Assembly: GCF_000701345.1 (NCBI RefSeq)
Contig: NZ_JNIJ01000044.1
Span: 1-51,702 of the forward strand
Reading direction: 5' to 3'
Length of the DNA stretch: 51,702 nt
From: Bradyrhizobium sp. URHD0069
GTDB lineage: Bacteria > Pseudomonadota > Alphaproteobacteria > Rhizobiales > Xanthobacteraceae
Shown here in pieces: positions 43,518 through 50,721 of the stretch (position 1 is the first letter of the stretch; the number at the start of each line of letters is the position of its first letter). The notes beneath the pieces are model-generated. The model was not told where the DNA came from, searched no databases, and worked only from the letters and a program-made list of their open reading frames with translations. The position numbers were made by a program, and so were the translations under genes.

Positions 43518-45003
43518 GTTCGAATTGAGAGAGTTTAGCCCACCTCTATTGGAATTTGGAGGGCCTGGAGAGTTTAGTGACCCCAGAGAAGGTCTTCGAT
43601 CGGGGGGGCCGTTCGATTTGAGATTCGGCGCGGCTCGCAGTGACCGAGTTTGCGTTGGTATCGTTGGCACAGCAGCTATGATCGACAGTGCGCTTGAGTG
43701 GTTCCGACGAGCGGAGGGCGAGCTTCTGGACGAACCCAGCGTTACAGCATATCCCGCGTTCGCCGGCTTTGAGGTGATCTTTCGTGCGAAACTAACTATT
43801 GCAGATCATTGGACTGTTAAGTTTGACGATCGCGAGTTCGCAGAGGCATTGGAGACAGCGAACCCGAGTCAACGTTTTGATCTCGTTCTCTCAATGTATC
43901 AAAGCTCGATTCGCCGGCTATCAAAGCTGGAATCGACGCGACCTGATGTTGTTGTTTGCTGCGTTTCGGACGAGGTTTTGGTAAAGTGCAGGAACGTCAC
44001 AAAAACTCTGACGCGTGAGGAGAAAAGAGCTGCGGAAGCACTGAAGAAGCGCAAGGCGAGCACTCAGTATGACATGTTCGACGAGATGGCTATCGACGAA
44101 GCGCAACCGGAGGACCTTCTTTACCGAGATTTCAGGCGGGCCCTAAAGGCGCGAGCGATGAAGGAGCAAATGCCCATCCAGATCGCGACTGGGGGCCTAT
44201 TTGTTGATGGGAGATCTGGTCAGGGATCTGCCACGCGTGCGTGGAACAGCTCAGTAGGACTCTATTACAAATCCGGCGGGATTCCGTGGCGCCTCAAGAC
44301 CGAGGGACCAGAAACTTGCTTCGTTGGAATTAGCTTTAATCACATTAAAACCACCGAGCGACACTTGGTGAAATCTAGTATTGCTCAAGCCTTTTCCAGT
44401 CAGGGCGAAGCGTTCGCGCTGAGAGGCGGGGATATTGAATGGACCGAAGAACAGGGCCGTGCCGTGCATCTGACAGGAGAGCAGGCCTACCAGCTTGGAC
44501 AGGATATCCTTTCCGAATATCGAGATCGCGCGGGCGGCGTTCCGCTTCGTGTAGTAATGCACAAGTCGTCGAAATTCAGCCCAGAGGAGATCGATGGTTT
44601 TAGGTCAGCGCTAGACGACGTGCCTGTTGTTGAACTTATCAACATTATGCCTACGACGTTCCGGCTCGTTCGTTTCGGTGCATATCCACCCAACCGAGGT
44701 ACGCTCTGTTCAGTGAACGATGCTTCGTCTTACCTGTTCACCACAGGGTATATGCAGGAGCTCAACACATATCCAGGTCCACATATTCCAGCACCTGTTG
44801 AAATTAGAAGCGATCGAGCGATCGATATTGAGCGAGTGTCAAAAGATATCCTCGGTCTAGCGCGAATGAATTGGAATACCGCAAGCATTACAGGTGGTCA
44901 GCCGGTTACGCTGCGGTTTGCGCGACAAGTGGGGGGCATTATGGCCGAATATGGGCAAGCCACTCAGGAACGGCCTTTGACATCTTTCAGATTCTACATG
45001 TGA
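43507..45003 (+). CDS. Short prokaryotic Argonaute (MID-PIWI), nuclease-inactive
   Basis: A 498-residue protein. The length and lack of N and PAZ domains mark a short pAgo. MID region: RPDVVVCCVSDEVLVKCRNV (145-164). PIWI region: IQIATGGLFVDGRSGQGSAT, CFVGISFNHI (271-280), LRVVMHKSSKFSPEEIDGF (347-365), YPPNRGTLCSVNDASSYLFT, and the end LGLARMNWNTASITGGQPVT. In slicing PIWI domains the FVGI strand ends in catalytic Asp; here it is Ser 276, so target cutting is not expected. In SPARSA-type systems the guide-loaded pAgo recognises invader nucleic acid and activates the SIR2-APAZ partner. Translationally coupled to that gene. AT-richer than the core genes. Confidence 0.88.
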   Translation: MSLKFELREFSPPLLEFGGPGEFSDPREGLRSGGPFDLRFGAARSDRVCVGIVGTAAMIDSALEWFRRAEGELLDEPSVTAYPAFAGFEVIFRAKLTIADHWTVKFDDREFAEALETANPSQRFDLVLSMYQSSIRRLSKLESTRPDVVVCCVSDEVLVKCRNVTKTLTREEKRAAEALKKRKASTQYDMFDEMAIDEAQPEDLLYRDFRRALKARAMKEQMPIQIATGGLFVDGRSGQGSATRAWNSSVGLYYKSGGIPWRLKTEGPETCFVGISFNHIKTTERHLVKSSIAQAFSSQGEAFALRGGDIEWTEEQGRAVHLTGEQAYQLGQDILSEYRDRAGGVPLRVVMHKSSKFSPEEIDGFRSALDDVPVVELINIMPTTFRLVRFGAYPPNRGTLCSVNDASSYLFTTGYMQELNTYPGPHIPAPVEIRSDRAIDIERVSKDILGLARMNWNTASITGGQPVTLRFARQVGGIMAEYGQATQERPLTSFRFYM

Positions 45004-45148
45004 GTTACGCTGGCCTGATAACGAGGGCATTTGCAAATGTCAGCCATTTGGTCCGCCGGTACCCCCCGACAACGGTTCACCACGCGTGCGCCTGCCGCTC
45101 AATTTCTTGAACCAATTCAACCTGTTTCTACCTGTCCAGTCTTCTTCT

Positions 45149-45450
45149 CAAAAACATTCCCCTTATTCGTCAGGCCAATCAGCTCTACAACCTACGCCTT
45201 CCCGTCCCTCAGAGGGGCGTATCATGATCGTCGCGAACGTTGGGTGCGGGATGCGGTGGACGCGGCAGCGTCGGGCGCGAAACGCAATCGCAGGGCGGGG
45301 CCATCCATTGAGCGAACCCCGTGAGCGGTCAGGCGGCGCGCGGACGAACGCGGCGCTTCAACGCCTTCATCAGGACTTCGGCTGATCGCACATGGCCAGT
45401 CGAAGCGTCTGGCGAAGGTTGCTGCGGACGGCAAAGCCGTGGTGGGCTAT
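45149..45450. repeat. Long dispersed intergenic repeat, truncated copy
   Basis: Aligns by eye with the first half of the unit at 10008-10580: CAAAAACATTCC, AGAGGGGCGTATCATGATCG, GGATGCGGTGGACGCGGCAG, GAGCGGTCAGGCGGCGCGCG. The second half with the large hairpin is absent. It occupies most of the 640 bases between the pAgo gene and the integrase; nothing else coding is seen there. Confidence 0.6.
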
Positions 45451-45484
45451 ATTTTGAAATTAGCTGAAAGACGCTGAAAGCAAC

Positions 45485-45509
45485 AAAACCCTTTAAAACA
45501 AGGGGTTTT
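45485..45509. other. Hairpin upstream of the integrase
   Basis: AAAACCCTT, loop TAAAAC, AAGGGGTTTT: an A/T-flanked stem that could be a terminator for either strand, shielding the integrase from upstream transcription. Confidence 0.45.
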
Positions 45510-45572
45510 GGGTTACCCTCATTCATCGGGTTTCAGCGCATTTCGCTAAATCTAGGGCCCGGCCCTAAGCCT

Positions 45573-45600
45573 CTCTCGACCCTTCCACGGACTTCGAGAG
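45573..45600. promoter_or_regulatory. Inverted repeat before the integrase start
   Basis: CTCTCGA and TCGAGAG are perfect inverted copies, 45 bases before the integrase ATG; AGGGCCCGGCCCT (45554-45566) lies just upstream. Likely an operator or recombinase arm site; which one is unknown. Confidence 0.35.
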
Positions 45601-45644
45601 GCCCAAGCCGGACCCATGGTCCCAACCCTCACGGAGCCGAAACC

Positions 45645-47018
45645 ATGACCGATACTACCACGACCACCCAACCCGCCAAGCGCGCGCGCAACAGCAGCGT
45701 CATCCTCACCGACCGCATGTGCGAGAAGCGGGTTGCCAAGCGGGTCAAAATCTACGACCGCAAATGCCCCGGCCTTTACGTCAGCATCACCACTGCTGGC
45801 GTTGCGACCTTCTCGTTCAAGTTCACCGATCCTAAGACCGGCAAGCAGCGCACCGGATGGCTCGGCGTCTACAGCCCGACCTTCGCCGTCGAAGATGCCC
45901 GCAGCAGGGTCTACGGCCTGCGGGGTACGGGCGCGGCAGCGATGGCCGAGACCTTCCGCGACCGCAAGGTGCGGCAGGTGAAGCGGGGCAAGACCGTCGA
46001 TGACATCATCGAGGAGCGGATCGGGTGGATCAAGACGCCGGTTCGCAAGCCGGACGGCGAGATGCGAGCCCGGATCGAAAGCTGGGAGAACGTCGCCAGC
46101 CATTTGCGGCGCTTCCTCAGCCCACGGCTCGGCAAGAAGGTCGCGAGCGAGGTGACCAAGCATGACATTGCCACGCTCTCGAACGACATCGTCGCGGGCA
46201 AGCTCGGCGGCAAGGCATCGGTGAGCAACGCCCGCCACATGCGGCGCGCGGCGTCTGGCCTGTTCAACTGGGCGGCGGAAGCGGGCCGCGACTATGTGAG
46301 CGCCAGCCCCTGCGTCAACCTGCCGAAGCTGGACGATGAGCATCCGCGCACACGGGTTCTAAGCGAAGACGAGATCAGGACGCTGTGGCACGGCCTCGAC
46401 CGTGAGGACATGCCTTGGGATCGCAAGACGCGGCTGGCGCTTAAATTCGCGCTGACCACGATGCTGCGCTCGGGCGAGTTGCTGCCGATCCACCGCGATG
46501 AACTCAACGCCGGGAACGGCACCGTCGACATCCCGGCACGGCGGGTCAAGCGGCGGCGTGTGATCCACCAGCCGCTAAGCGATCTGGCGATGGAGATTAT
46601 CAACGAAGCGATGGGCAATTACGCATATGCCTTCACGGGCCGCTTCGGCGACGCGCCGCTGTCGCGCTCGTCGATGCACAACGCGCTGCGCGGCAACGCG
46701 AAAACCAAAGGCATCTGCGAGTTGCTCGGCCTCAAGCCGTTCACGCCGCACGATCTGCGCCGCACGGCGGCGACGATGTGTGGCGAACTCGGTCTGCCGG
46801 AAAGCGGTATCTCGCTTTGCCTCGACCATCAGTCGAGCAAGGACGAGAACGGCAAGCCGCTGCCTGCAATCACGAACCGGGTCTATAACCTTGCTACCCG
46901 CAACCGGGTGGCGAAGAAACGCGCGGTGCTCGATGCATGGGCCGTCGAGTTGCGGCGCATCATCGGCGAGCCTCCAGTGAAGGCCATTGATCGTTCCGAG
47001 CTGCGGCTCGCGGCCTGA
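45645..47018 (+). CDS. Tyrosine recombinase / integrase of a genomic island
   Basis: A 457-residue site-specific recombinase. The N-terminal part (KIYDRKCPGLYVSITTAGVA, TFSFKFTDPKTGKQRTGWLG) is the arm-binding DUF4102-like region of island integrases. It is followed by a core-binding domain (ESWENVASHLRRFLSPRLGK) and the catalytic domain: Arg in TTMLRSGELLPIHRDEL, PHDLRRTAATM (His-x-x-Arg), LCLDHQSS (His) and the nucleophile Tyr in ITNRVYNLATR. All catalytic positions are present. It faces into the small-gene region to the right and marks the left end of an integrative element whose other end is outside the window. A strong terminator follows. Confidence 0.93.
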   Translation: MTDTTTTTQPAKRARNSSVILTDRMCEKRVAKRVKIYDRKCPGLYVSITTAGVATFSFKFTDPKTGKQRTGWLGVYSPTFAVEDARSRVYGLRGTGAAAMAETFRDRKVRQVKRGKTVDDIIEERIGWIKTPVRKPDGEMRARIESWENVASHLRRFLSPRLGKKVASEVTKHDIATLSNDIVAGKLGGKASVSNARHMRRAASGLFNWAAEAGRDYVSASPCVNLPKLDDEHPRTRVLSEDEIRTLWHGLDREDMPWDRKTRLALKFALTTMLRSGELLPIHRDELNAGNGTVDIPARRVKRRRVIHQPLSDLAMEIINEAMGNYAYAFTGRFGDAPLSRSSMHNALRGNAKTKGICELLGLKPFTPHDLRRTAATMCGELGLPESGISLCLDHQSSKDENGKPLPAITNRVYNLATRNRVAKKRAVLDAWAVELRRIIGEPPVKAIDRSELRLAA

Positions 47019-47050
47019 TCAACGCCAATACGGCATTTGCGGATGTGAGC

Positions 47051-47087
47051 AGCCCGGTCAGCGCGAAGCTGGCCGGGCTTTTCTTTT
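47051..47087 (+). terminator. Rho-independent terminator of the integrase gene
   Basis: AGCCCGGTCAGC, loop GCGAA, GCTGGCCGGGCT, then TTTCTTTT: a 12-bp GC-rich stem with a T-run, 33 bases after the integrase stop. Confidence 0.9.
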
Positions 47088-47188
47088 GAATTCCCGTGAA
47101 ACCCGCTGTTTGGCCGCTGATGCGTTCGGCGTACTGCCCGGTGTTTTGGTAGCGTCGGCTCTGGAATAAACGCACCAGCGATGCGGCC

Positions 47189-47521
47189 TTAACCATCGCT
47201 CTTGACCTGTCCGTCGCCCCACACTCGCTCCGCTGCAATGGCCTGCTCCAGTTCCATGCAGGGAATGGCGTCGATCAGAAATTGATCCGGCTGGCCGGAT
47301 GCGATGACGACCTGCAACTCGCGGCTGCCCTTGATGACGTGCATGCCGACACCGTTGGGTGACCCGGCATCGGCAAAGATGCCGACCACGATGGTCGCGG
47401 CGTCGATTGTGCGCTTCACATAGGTTCCGGCCTCTCGCTCGCTCATGCCCTGCATCGCCTGCTGATGCCGGTTGGAAATGTCAGTCATCTGGCGGAGGAA
47501 TTCTTCATCGGCGTTCGTCAT
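47189..47521 (-). CDS. Small island protein of unknown function
   Basis: A 110-residue cytoplasmic protein from ATG 47521 (MTNADEEFLRQMTDISNRHQ). An N-terminal helical segment (AMQGMSEREAGTYVKRTIDA) is followed by hydrophobic strands (ATIVVGIFADAG, VGMHVIKGSRELQVVIASG) and an acidic/amphipathic tail (IPCMELEQAIAAERVW). No family recognised. Last of three minus-strand genes that probably form one island operon with the AlpA-like and ribbon-helix-helix genes. Confidence 0.62.
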   Translation of the reverse strand: MTNADEEFLRQMTDISNRHQQAMQGMSEREAGTYVKRTIDAATIVVGIFADAGSPNGVGMHVIKGSRELQVVIASGQPDQFLIDAIPCMELEQAIAAERVWGDGQVKSDG

Positions 47522-47576
47522 TGGTACGTGCTCCTGCGTTGCCCGGCGAGACTTTGGCGCGTCATCGCCCCGGCCT

Positions 47577-47879
47577 TCATGATTTCGACCGGGTCGGGTG
47601 GTGCCGTCGCCCGCGACCCCGGCCATTGACGTCGCTTTGCCACTTGGTGATTTCGTCCTCGAACCAGACTTTCCGGTTCGGGCTGATATAGGTCCCTTTC
47701 GGAAACGAGCCCTTCTTTTCCATCCGCCAGAGCGTTACTGGACTGACCGGCACGATCTGCAAAACCTGCTTCTCGTTAAGCATGCGCCGAGGCCCGGATT
47801 TATCCGGTGCGCCGTCTTCCATTTCGGCTTTCATCGCCGTGTCTACCTTCCAATCGTGCAGCGCAGAGCTTCTGCTCAT
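47577..47879 (-). CDS. AlpA-family DNA-binding protein / excisionase
   Basis: A 100-residue protein whose centre, MLNEKQVLQIVPVSPVTLWR then MEKKGSFPKGTYISPNRKVW and FEDEITKWQ, is the MerR-like winged helix of AlpA/phage excisionase proteins. AlpA activates or assists excision of islands carrying a tyrosine integrase, and the integrase gene lies 560 bases away. The tail is basic (GRGRGRRHHPTRSK). Part of the minus-strand operon with 47907-48092 and 47189-47521. Confidence 0.85.
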   Translation of the reverse strand: MSRSSALHDWKVDTAMKAEMEDGAPDKSGPRRMLNEKQVLQIVPVSPVTLWRMEKKGSFPKGTYISPNRKVWFEDEITKWQSDVNGRGRGRRHHPTRSKS

Positions 47880-47906
47880 GGTCCATTCTCACTTTACCTG
47901 TTCGGC

Positions 47907-48092
47907 TCACTCCGCAGCAGCAGCAGCAGCGGTCAACCGATCCTTGGCGGCCTGCGCTTCGCGCTCCATGCGCTCCCTGCACGCACGAGAAAGCTCGGCA
48001 CCCAAGGTCGAGCCGTGATAGGCGGCGCGCTCCTGAAGCCACGCCTTTACGTCCGGCGGTATCATCGCAGCAATTTTTACGGTCTTGGTCAT
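47907..48092 (-). CDS. Ribbon-helix-helix type small protein
   Basis: A 61-residue protein from ATG 48092: MTKTVKIAAMIPPDVKAWLQ, ERAAYHGSTLGAELSRACRE then a charged, Ala-rich tail (a run of GCA/GCT codons). The strand-helix-helix pattern with IPPDVKAWLQERA fits Arc/CopG-like DNA-binding proteins. In this place it is probably a regulator of island genes. The frame extends to 48170 but the ATG at 48092 gives the compact fold. Confidence 0.6.
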   Translation of the reverse strand: MTKTVKIAAMIPPDVKAWLQERAAYHGSTLGAELSRACRERMEREAQAAKDRLTAAAAAAE

Positions 48093-48368
48093 CGCCTTGT
48101 TGCGTCCGATGTGTTTCTGATCTTGCGTCAACCGATGCTTAAGTCTGATCAGAACTTCCACCTTCGGCAAGATAAGCAGCGTCGCAATTCCGATGCGTCC
48201 GGCATTCGGATTTTCATGACTGCTCTTCTTTTCGCGTTGCAGTTCGCGAATTGATCAATCAACACCAGAAGATAGCGCTGTAAGCAGTGCTCCCTTTTTC
48301 GCACGCGTTCTTACAATCGGTGATAGCGGTCAGACTTTTCGAGTAGCGTTTTGCAATTTGTGCGGGAT

Positions 48369-48512
48369 TTATCTCCCGCCCTTTGATGCATCCGTCGCAC
48401 GAACACAGACGCAATCATCCTCATCGTGTACGATCTTCAGCCTGATCATGCCGGTCGGATGACCGGGAGAGGGCTCACACTTGCGCGCATGACGAAGAAG
48501 CTTGGCATCCAT
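48369..48512 (-). CDS. Possible 47-residue protein
   Basis: Short frame MDAKLLRHARKCEPSPGHPT, then GMIRLKIVHDEDDCVCVRAT and DASKGGR. It has a plausible strand region and three cysteines but no recognised family and no clear ribosome site. Listed because the region is otherwise empty. Confidence 0.28.
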   Translation of the reverse strand: MDAKLLRHARKCEPSPGHPTGMIRLKIVHDEDDCVCVRATDASKGGR

Positions 48513-48806
48513 GACGACGCGCCCGGTCCATTCGAGACCCGCGCATTCGCGCAAGCGGTCGCAACATCACAACATCAGGGGTGGACTTTTTATGAGGGCT
48601 AATGTTGAAATGCGCGAGGCGGCGGTGTTGCTCGACACCAACCGCCTCTGGTGAGCAAGCCCAGACCATTTACGCCATTCACGGTGGCCCAAATGCGCGC
48701 TTGCTCCTTTCCCAACACTAACCCCCACCTGAAAAAACACAAGACCGCATGGTGCTGCGCCGTCGCGCGCTGGCATCGCTTCGCCGCATCTCGACCACCG
48801 TAAACG

Positions 48807-48842
48807 AAAACGCCGCCGTCCGTGGCTGGACAGCGGCGTTTT
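48807..48842. terminator. Bidirectional intrinsic terminator candidate
   Basis: AAAACGCCGCCGTCC, loop GTGGC, TGGACAGCGGCGTTTT: a long stem with A-run and T-run on either side, so it could stop transcription from both directions. Confidence 0.75.
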
Positions 48843-49310
48843 GCAATTTTGCTTTCGATCGAACCTGACCCGCCAAGGTCCATCGAGCGAAAAACTTAGA
48901 CCTCCCTGAACACTGCCAAGCATCCAACAGGAGTATTTTTCATATGCAGCCCCACAGATCATTTGGCAAGTCACGGGTGTGCCGCACCGGCAATGAGCCG
49001 GTCGCTGACCGCGTCCATCCTAATATTCGAGCACCGCCACGGAGCACCCGGAGCGGATGGCTCGCGCGCGTGTGCGATGCGCCCTGTGGAAGTCAGACGG
49101 GGCCAAACCTTGGGGACAGGACCGAGGGGGACCACGTCGGGGTGATGCCCGATATGACCGAGCCAGTATGCAGCAATATGCATGCCGCGCCACGACCGGC
49201 CCGCCAGGAGCCGGACGCCTACCGTTGTTGTCGATCAAGCAACGATGGGCCGCCGCCATTTTCGACCTCGCGATTGCGGGGTTAACGAGGACCGCGAAGC
49301 GATCAACCGG

Positions 49311-49544
49311 ATGACCGTGATCTGCCTCTCAACAACGACGTTGAGGGACTTCGCCATGATCGAGCGTGCCCCCGTAAGGGAGCCAGTGAGGGTCTGTCCC
49401 AAGTGCGATGACAGAACACGCAAAACCACCTCTGCCCCGGTCAGGGGCGAGGTGCGTCTGCAGATCAGGTCGAACCCAGTGCGATGGACCTTGAAGAAAG
49501 AGCAGCAGAGACAGACCGAACCAGATGAAGGGAAAACAGGATGA
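49311..49544 (+). CDS. Small island protein with a Cys-x-x-Cys motif
   Basis: A 77-residue protein from ATG 49311: MTVICLSTTTLRDFAMIERA, PVREPVRVCPKCDDRTRKTT and a basic tail. CPKC could hold half a zinc site. Support for it being real is that its TGA overlaps the ATG of the next frame (ATGA), typical of coupled genes. No family recognised. First of a chain of small genes reading rightwards. Confidence 0.45.
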   Translation: MTVICLSTTTLRDFAMIERAPVREPVRVCPKCDDRTRKTTSAPVRGEVRLQIRSNPVRWTLKKEQQRQTEPDEGKTG

Positions 49545-49789
49545 CGAACATCAACGACGATAAAGCAGAGGGAATGCGCATGCGCGCGCGAGAGGCCGAG
49601 CAAAAATGGCGGGCGGAGCGTGGCTTCGCCAAAAAGGGGCCGCTGCCGAAGAAGCGACAGCCACAACTCAGGCCGCAGCCGCTGGAGCGCAAGGAAGTCG
49701 AACGGAGACAGCAACGCCGTCAGCAACGCATCGAGCGCGGGGTTCTGCGGCTTCCGCTGTTGAAGAGCGTCGGGCCGGTGCTTGAATAG
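49541..49789 (+). CDS. Small, highly charged island protein
   Basis: An 82-residue protein: MTNINDDKAEGMRMRAREAE, QKWRAERGFAKKGPLPKKRQ, then Arg/Gln-rich helix (LERKEVERRQQRRQQRIERG). Strongly basic, probably helical, possibly nucleic-acid binding. Start overlaps the previous stop as ATGA. No family recognised. Confidence 0.5.
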   Translation: MTNINDDKAEGMRMRAREAEQKWRAERGFAKKGPLPKKRQPQLRPQPLERKEVERRQQRRQQRIERGVLRLPLLKSVGPVLE

Positions 49790-49902
49790 CAACGCCGCCG
49801 GTCAGCCCTTTTCGAGCTGGCCGACGACGCAGACCAAAACAGATGGCGGGAGTTATCACCGCCACAGTACCATGACCATCGCGACGATGAAGAGGCATCA
49901 CC

Positions 49903-50286
49903 ATGAGCAACCGAGCGCAACGTCGCAGTGATACGCGGGCATTCCGTCGGGAGGTGCATCGCGATCACATCCTGACGCATCTGATCGCCGCCGACGCGCC
50001 GCTCGACGGTCATCCGCTGCTGCGCAACGCGCTGTCGTTCTGGCGCAGCAACATCCAGCAGCGGAGGCCGTATTGCCCTGCATGCCGGGCCAACTTTGCC
50101 GACGATGCGCATGTTGCGGCGTTTCTGTTCGCCACGCCAGCGGTCGCGGCGACATCAGCCAGCGTCTCGGCGTTCTGCGACCAGTGCTGGCATGATCTGC
50201 CGCCCGAGGCGATCGAGCGCGAGGCAGCGCGCGCGCTGCGGCACCTGATCCCCGGCGGAAGGTTCATCGACGCGGGGCGACGATGA
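49903..50286 (+). CDS. Island protein with two Cys-x-x-Cys pairs
   Basis: A 127-residue protein. Basic start (MSNRAQRRSDTRAFRREVHR), helical DHILTHLIAADAPLDGHPLL, then RRPYCPACRANFADDAH and SAFCDQCWHDLPPEAIEREA, two C-x-x-C knuckles that could bind one zinc. The ending HLIPGGRFIDAGRR is short. I recall proteins of this pattern in rhizobial genomic islands, without known function. Its TGA overlaps the ATG of the next gene. Confidence 0.7.
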   Translation: MSNRAQRRSDTRAFRREVHRDHILTHLIAADAPLDGHPLLRNALSFWRSNIQQRRPYCPACRANFADDAHVAAFLFATPAVAATSASVSAFCDQCWHDLPPEAIEREAARALRHLIPGGRFIDAGRR

Positions 50287-50621
50287 GGCCGCATCGGGCT
50301 ACAGCATTTGCCCACGCGGTGCCGGTCGACGGTCGCGGCAGGCGCACACCCCTGACGCTGCTGCATTTGTCCGTGCGCGATCATTTCCTGCGAGCGGCTG
50401 CGGACATCTACTGCACTGGAATGTCGGATCGTGCAGCGGCGGCGGTGCTGCGCACCAAGCTCGCCCGATACCGGGAAGGTGCTTGGCGACGTGAAGCAAG
50501 CGAGCCGTCGATGCCGCCGCGACTTGCTGGACGCCTCGACGGGCTGTTGTGGTGCGTGTTGAAGGTCCGCGACAGGCTGGTGAGTGAGAGGCTGATCCGG
50601 GCGGTGCTGGCGCAGCGGTAG
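50283..50621 (+). CDS. Small island protein, unknown function
   Basis: A 112-residue helical protein: LTLLHLSVRDHFLRAAADIY, GMSDRAAAAVLRTKLARYRE, RLAGRLDGLLWCVLKVRDRL. The ATGA overlap with the preceding gene indicates coupling. No family recognised; likely acts with the two-knuckle protein before it. Confidence 0.65.
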   Translation: MRPHRATAFAHAVPVDGRGRRTPLTLLHLSVRDHFLRAAADIYCTGMSDRAAAAVLRTKLARYREGAWRREASEPSMPPRLAGRLDGLLWCVLKVRDRLVSERLIRAVLAQR

Positions 50622-50721
50622 ATCGAGACTTCCACCCGTTGGAAGTTTGCCGACCCCTATTCCCTGCCCACGCCGGATGCGATGTTGAGCGGATCAATCA
50701 TCGAGAGGGAGGCGAACACCC

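Larger units (their letters stand above)
48171..48943. other. Island stretch with at most one tiny gene
   Basis: About 770 bases. Contains a possible 47-codon minus-strand gene at 48369-48512 (MDAKLLRHARKCEPSPGHPT, then GMIRLKIVHDEDDCVCVRA), without a convincing ribosome site. Also contains the hairpin listed at 48807-48842. The remainder shows no coding signal that I trust. Confidence 0.4.

Noticed and set aside
47911..47930. Run of GCAGCAGCAGCAGC as a microsatellite or array
   Set aside because: It simply encodes the Ala-rich tail of the small ribbon-helix-helix protein; no spaced repeats, so not CRISPR.
48944..49285. A 113-codon plus-strand frame
   Set aside because: Composition is Arg/Pro/Ser-rich with scattered cysteines, no ribosome site, and competing frames on both strands; no evidence of coding.
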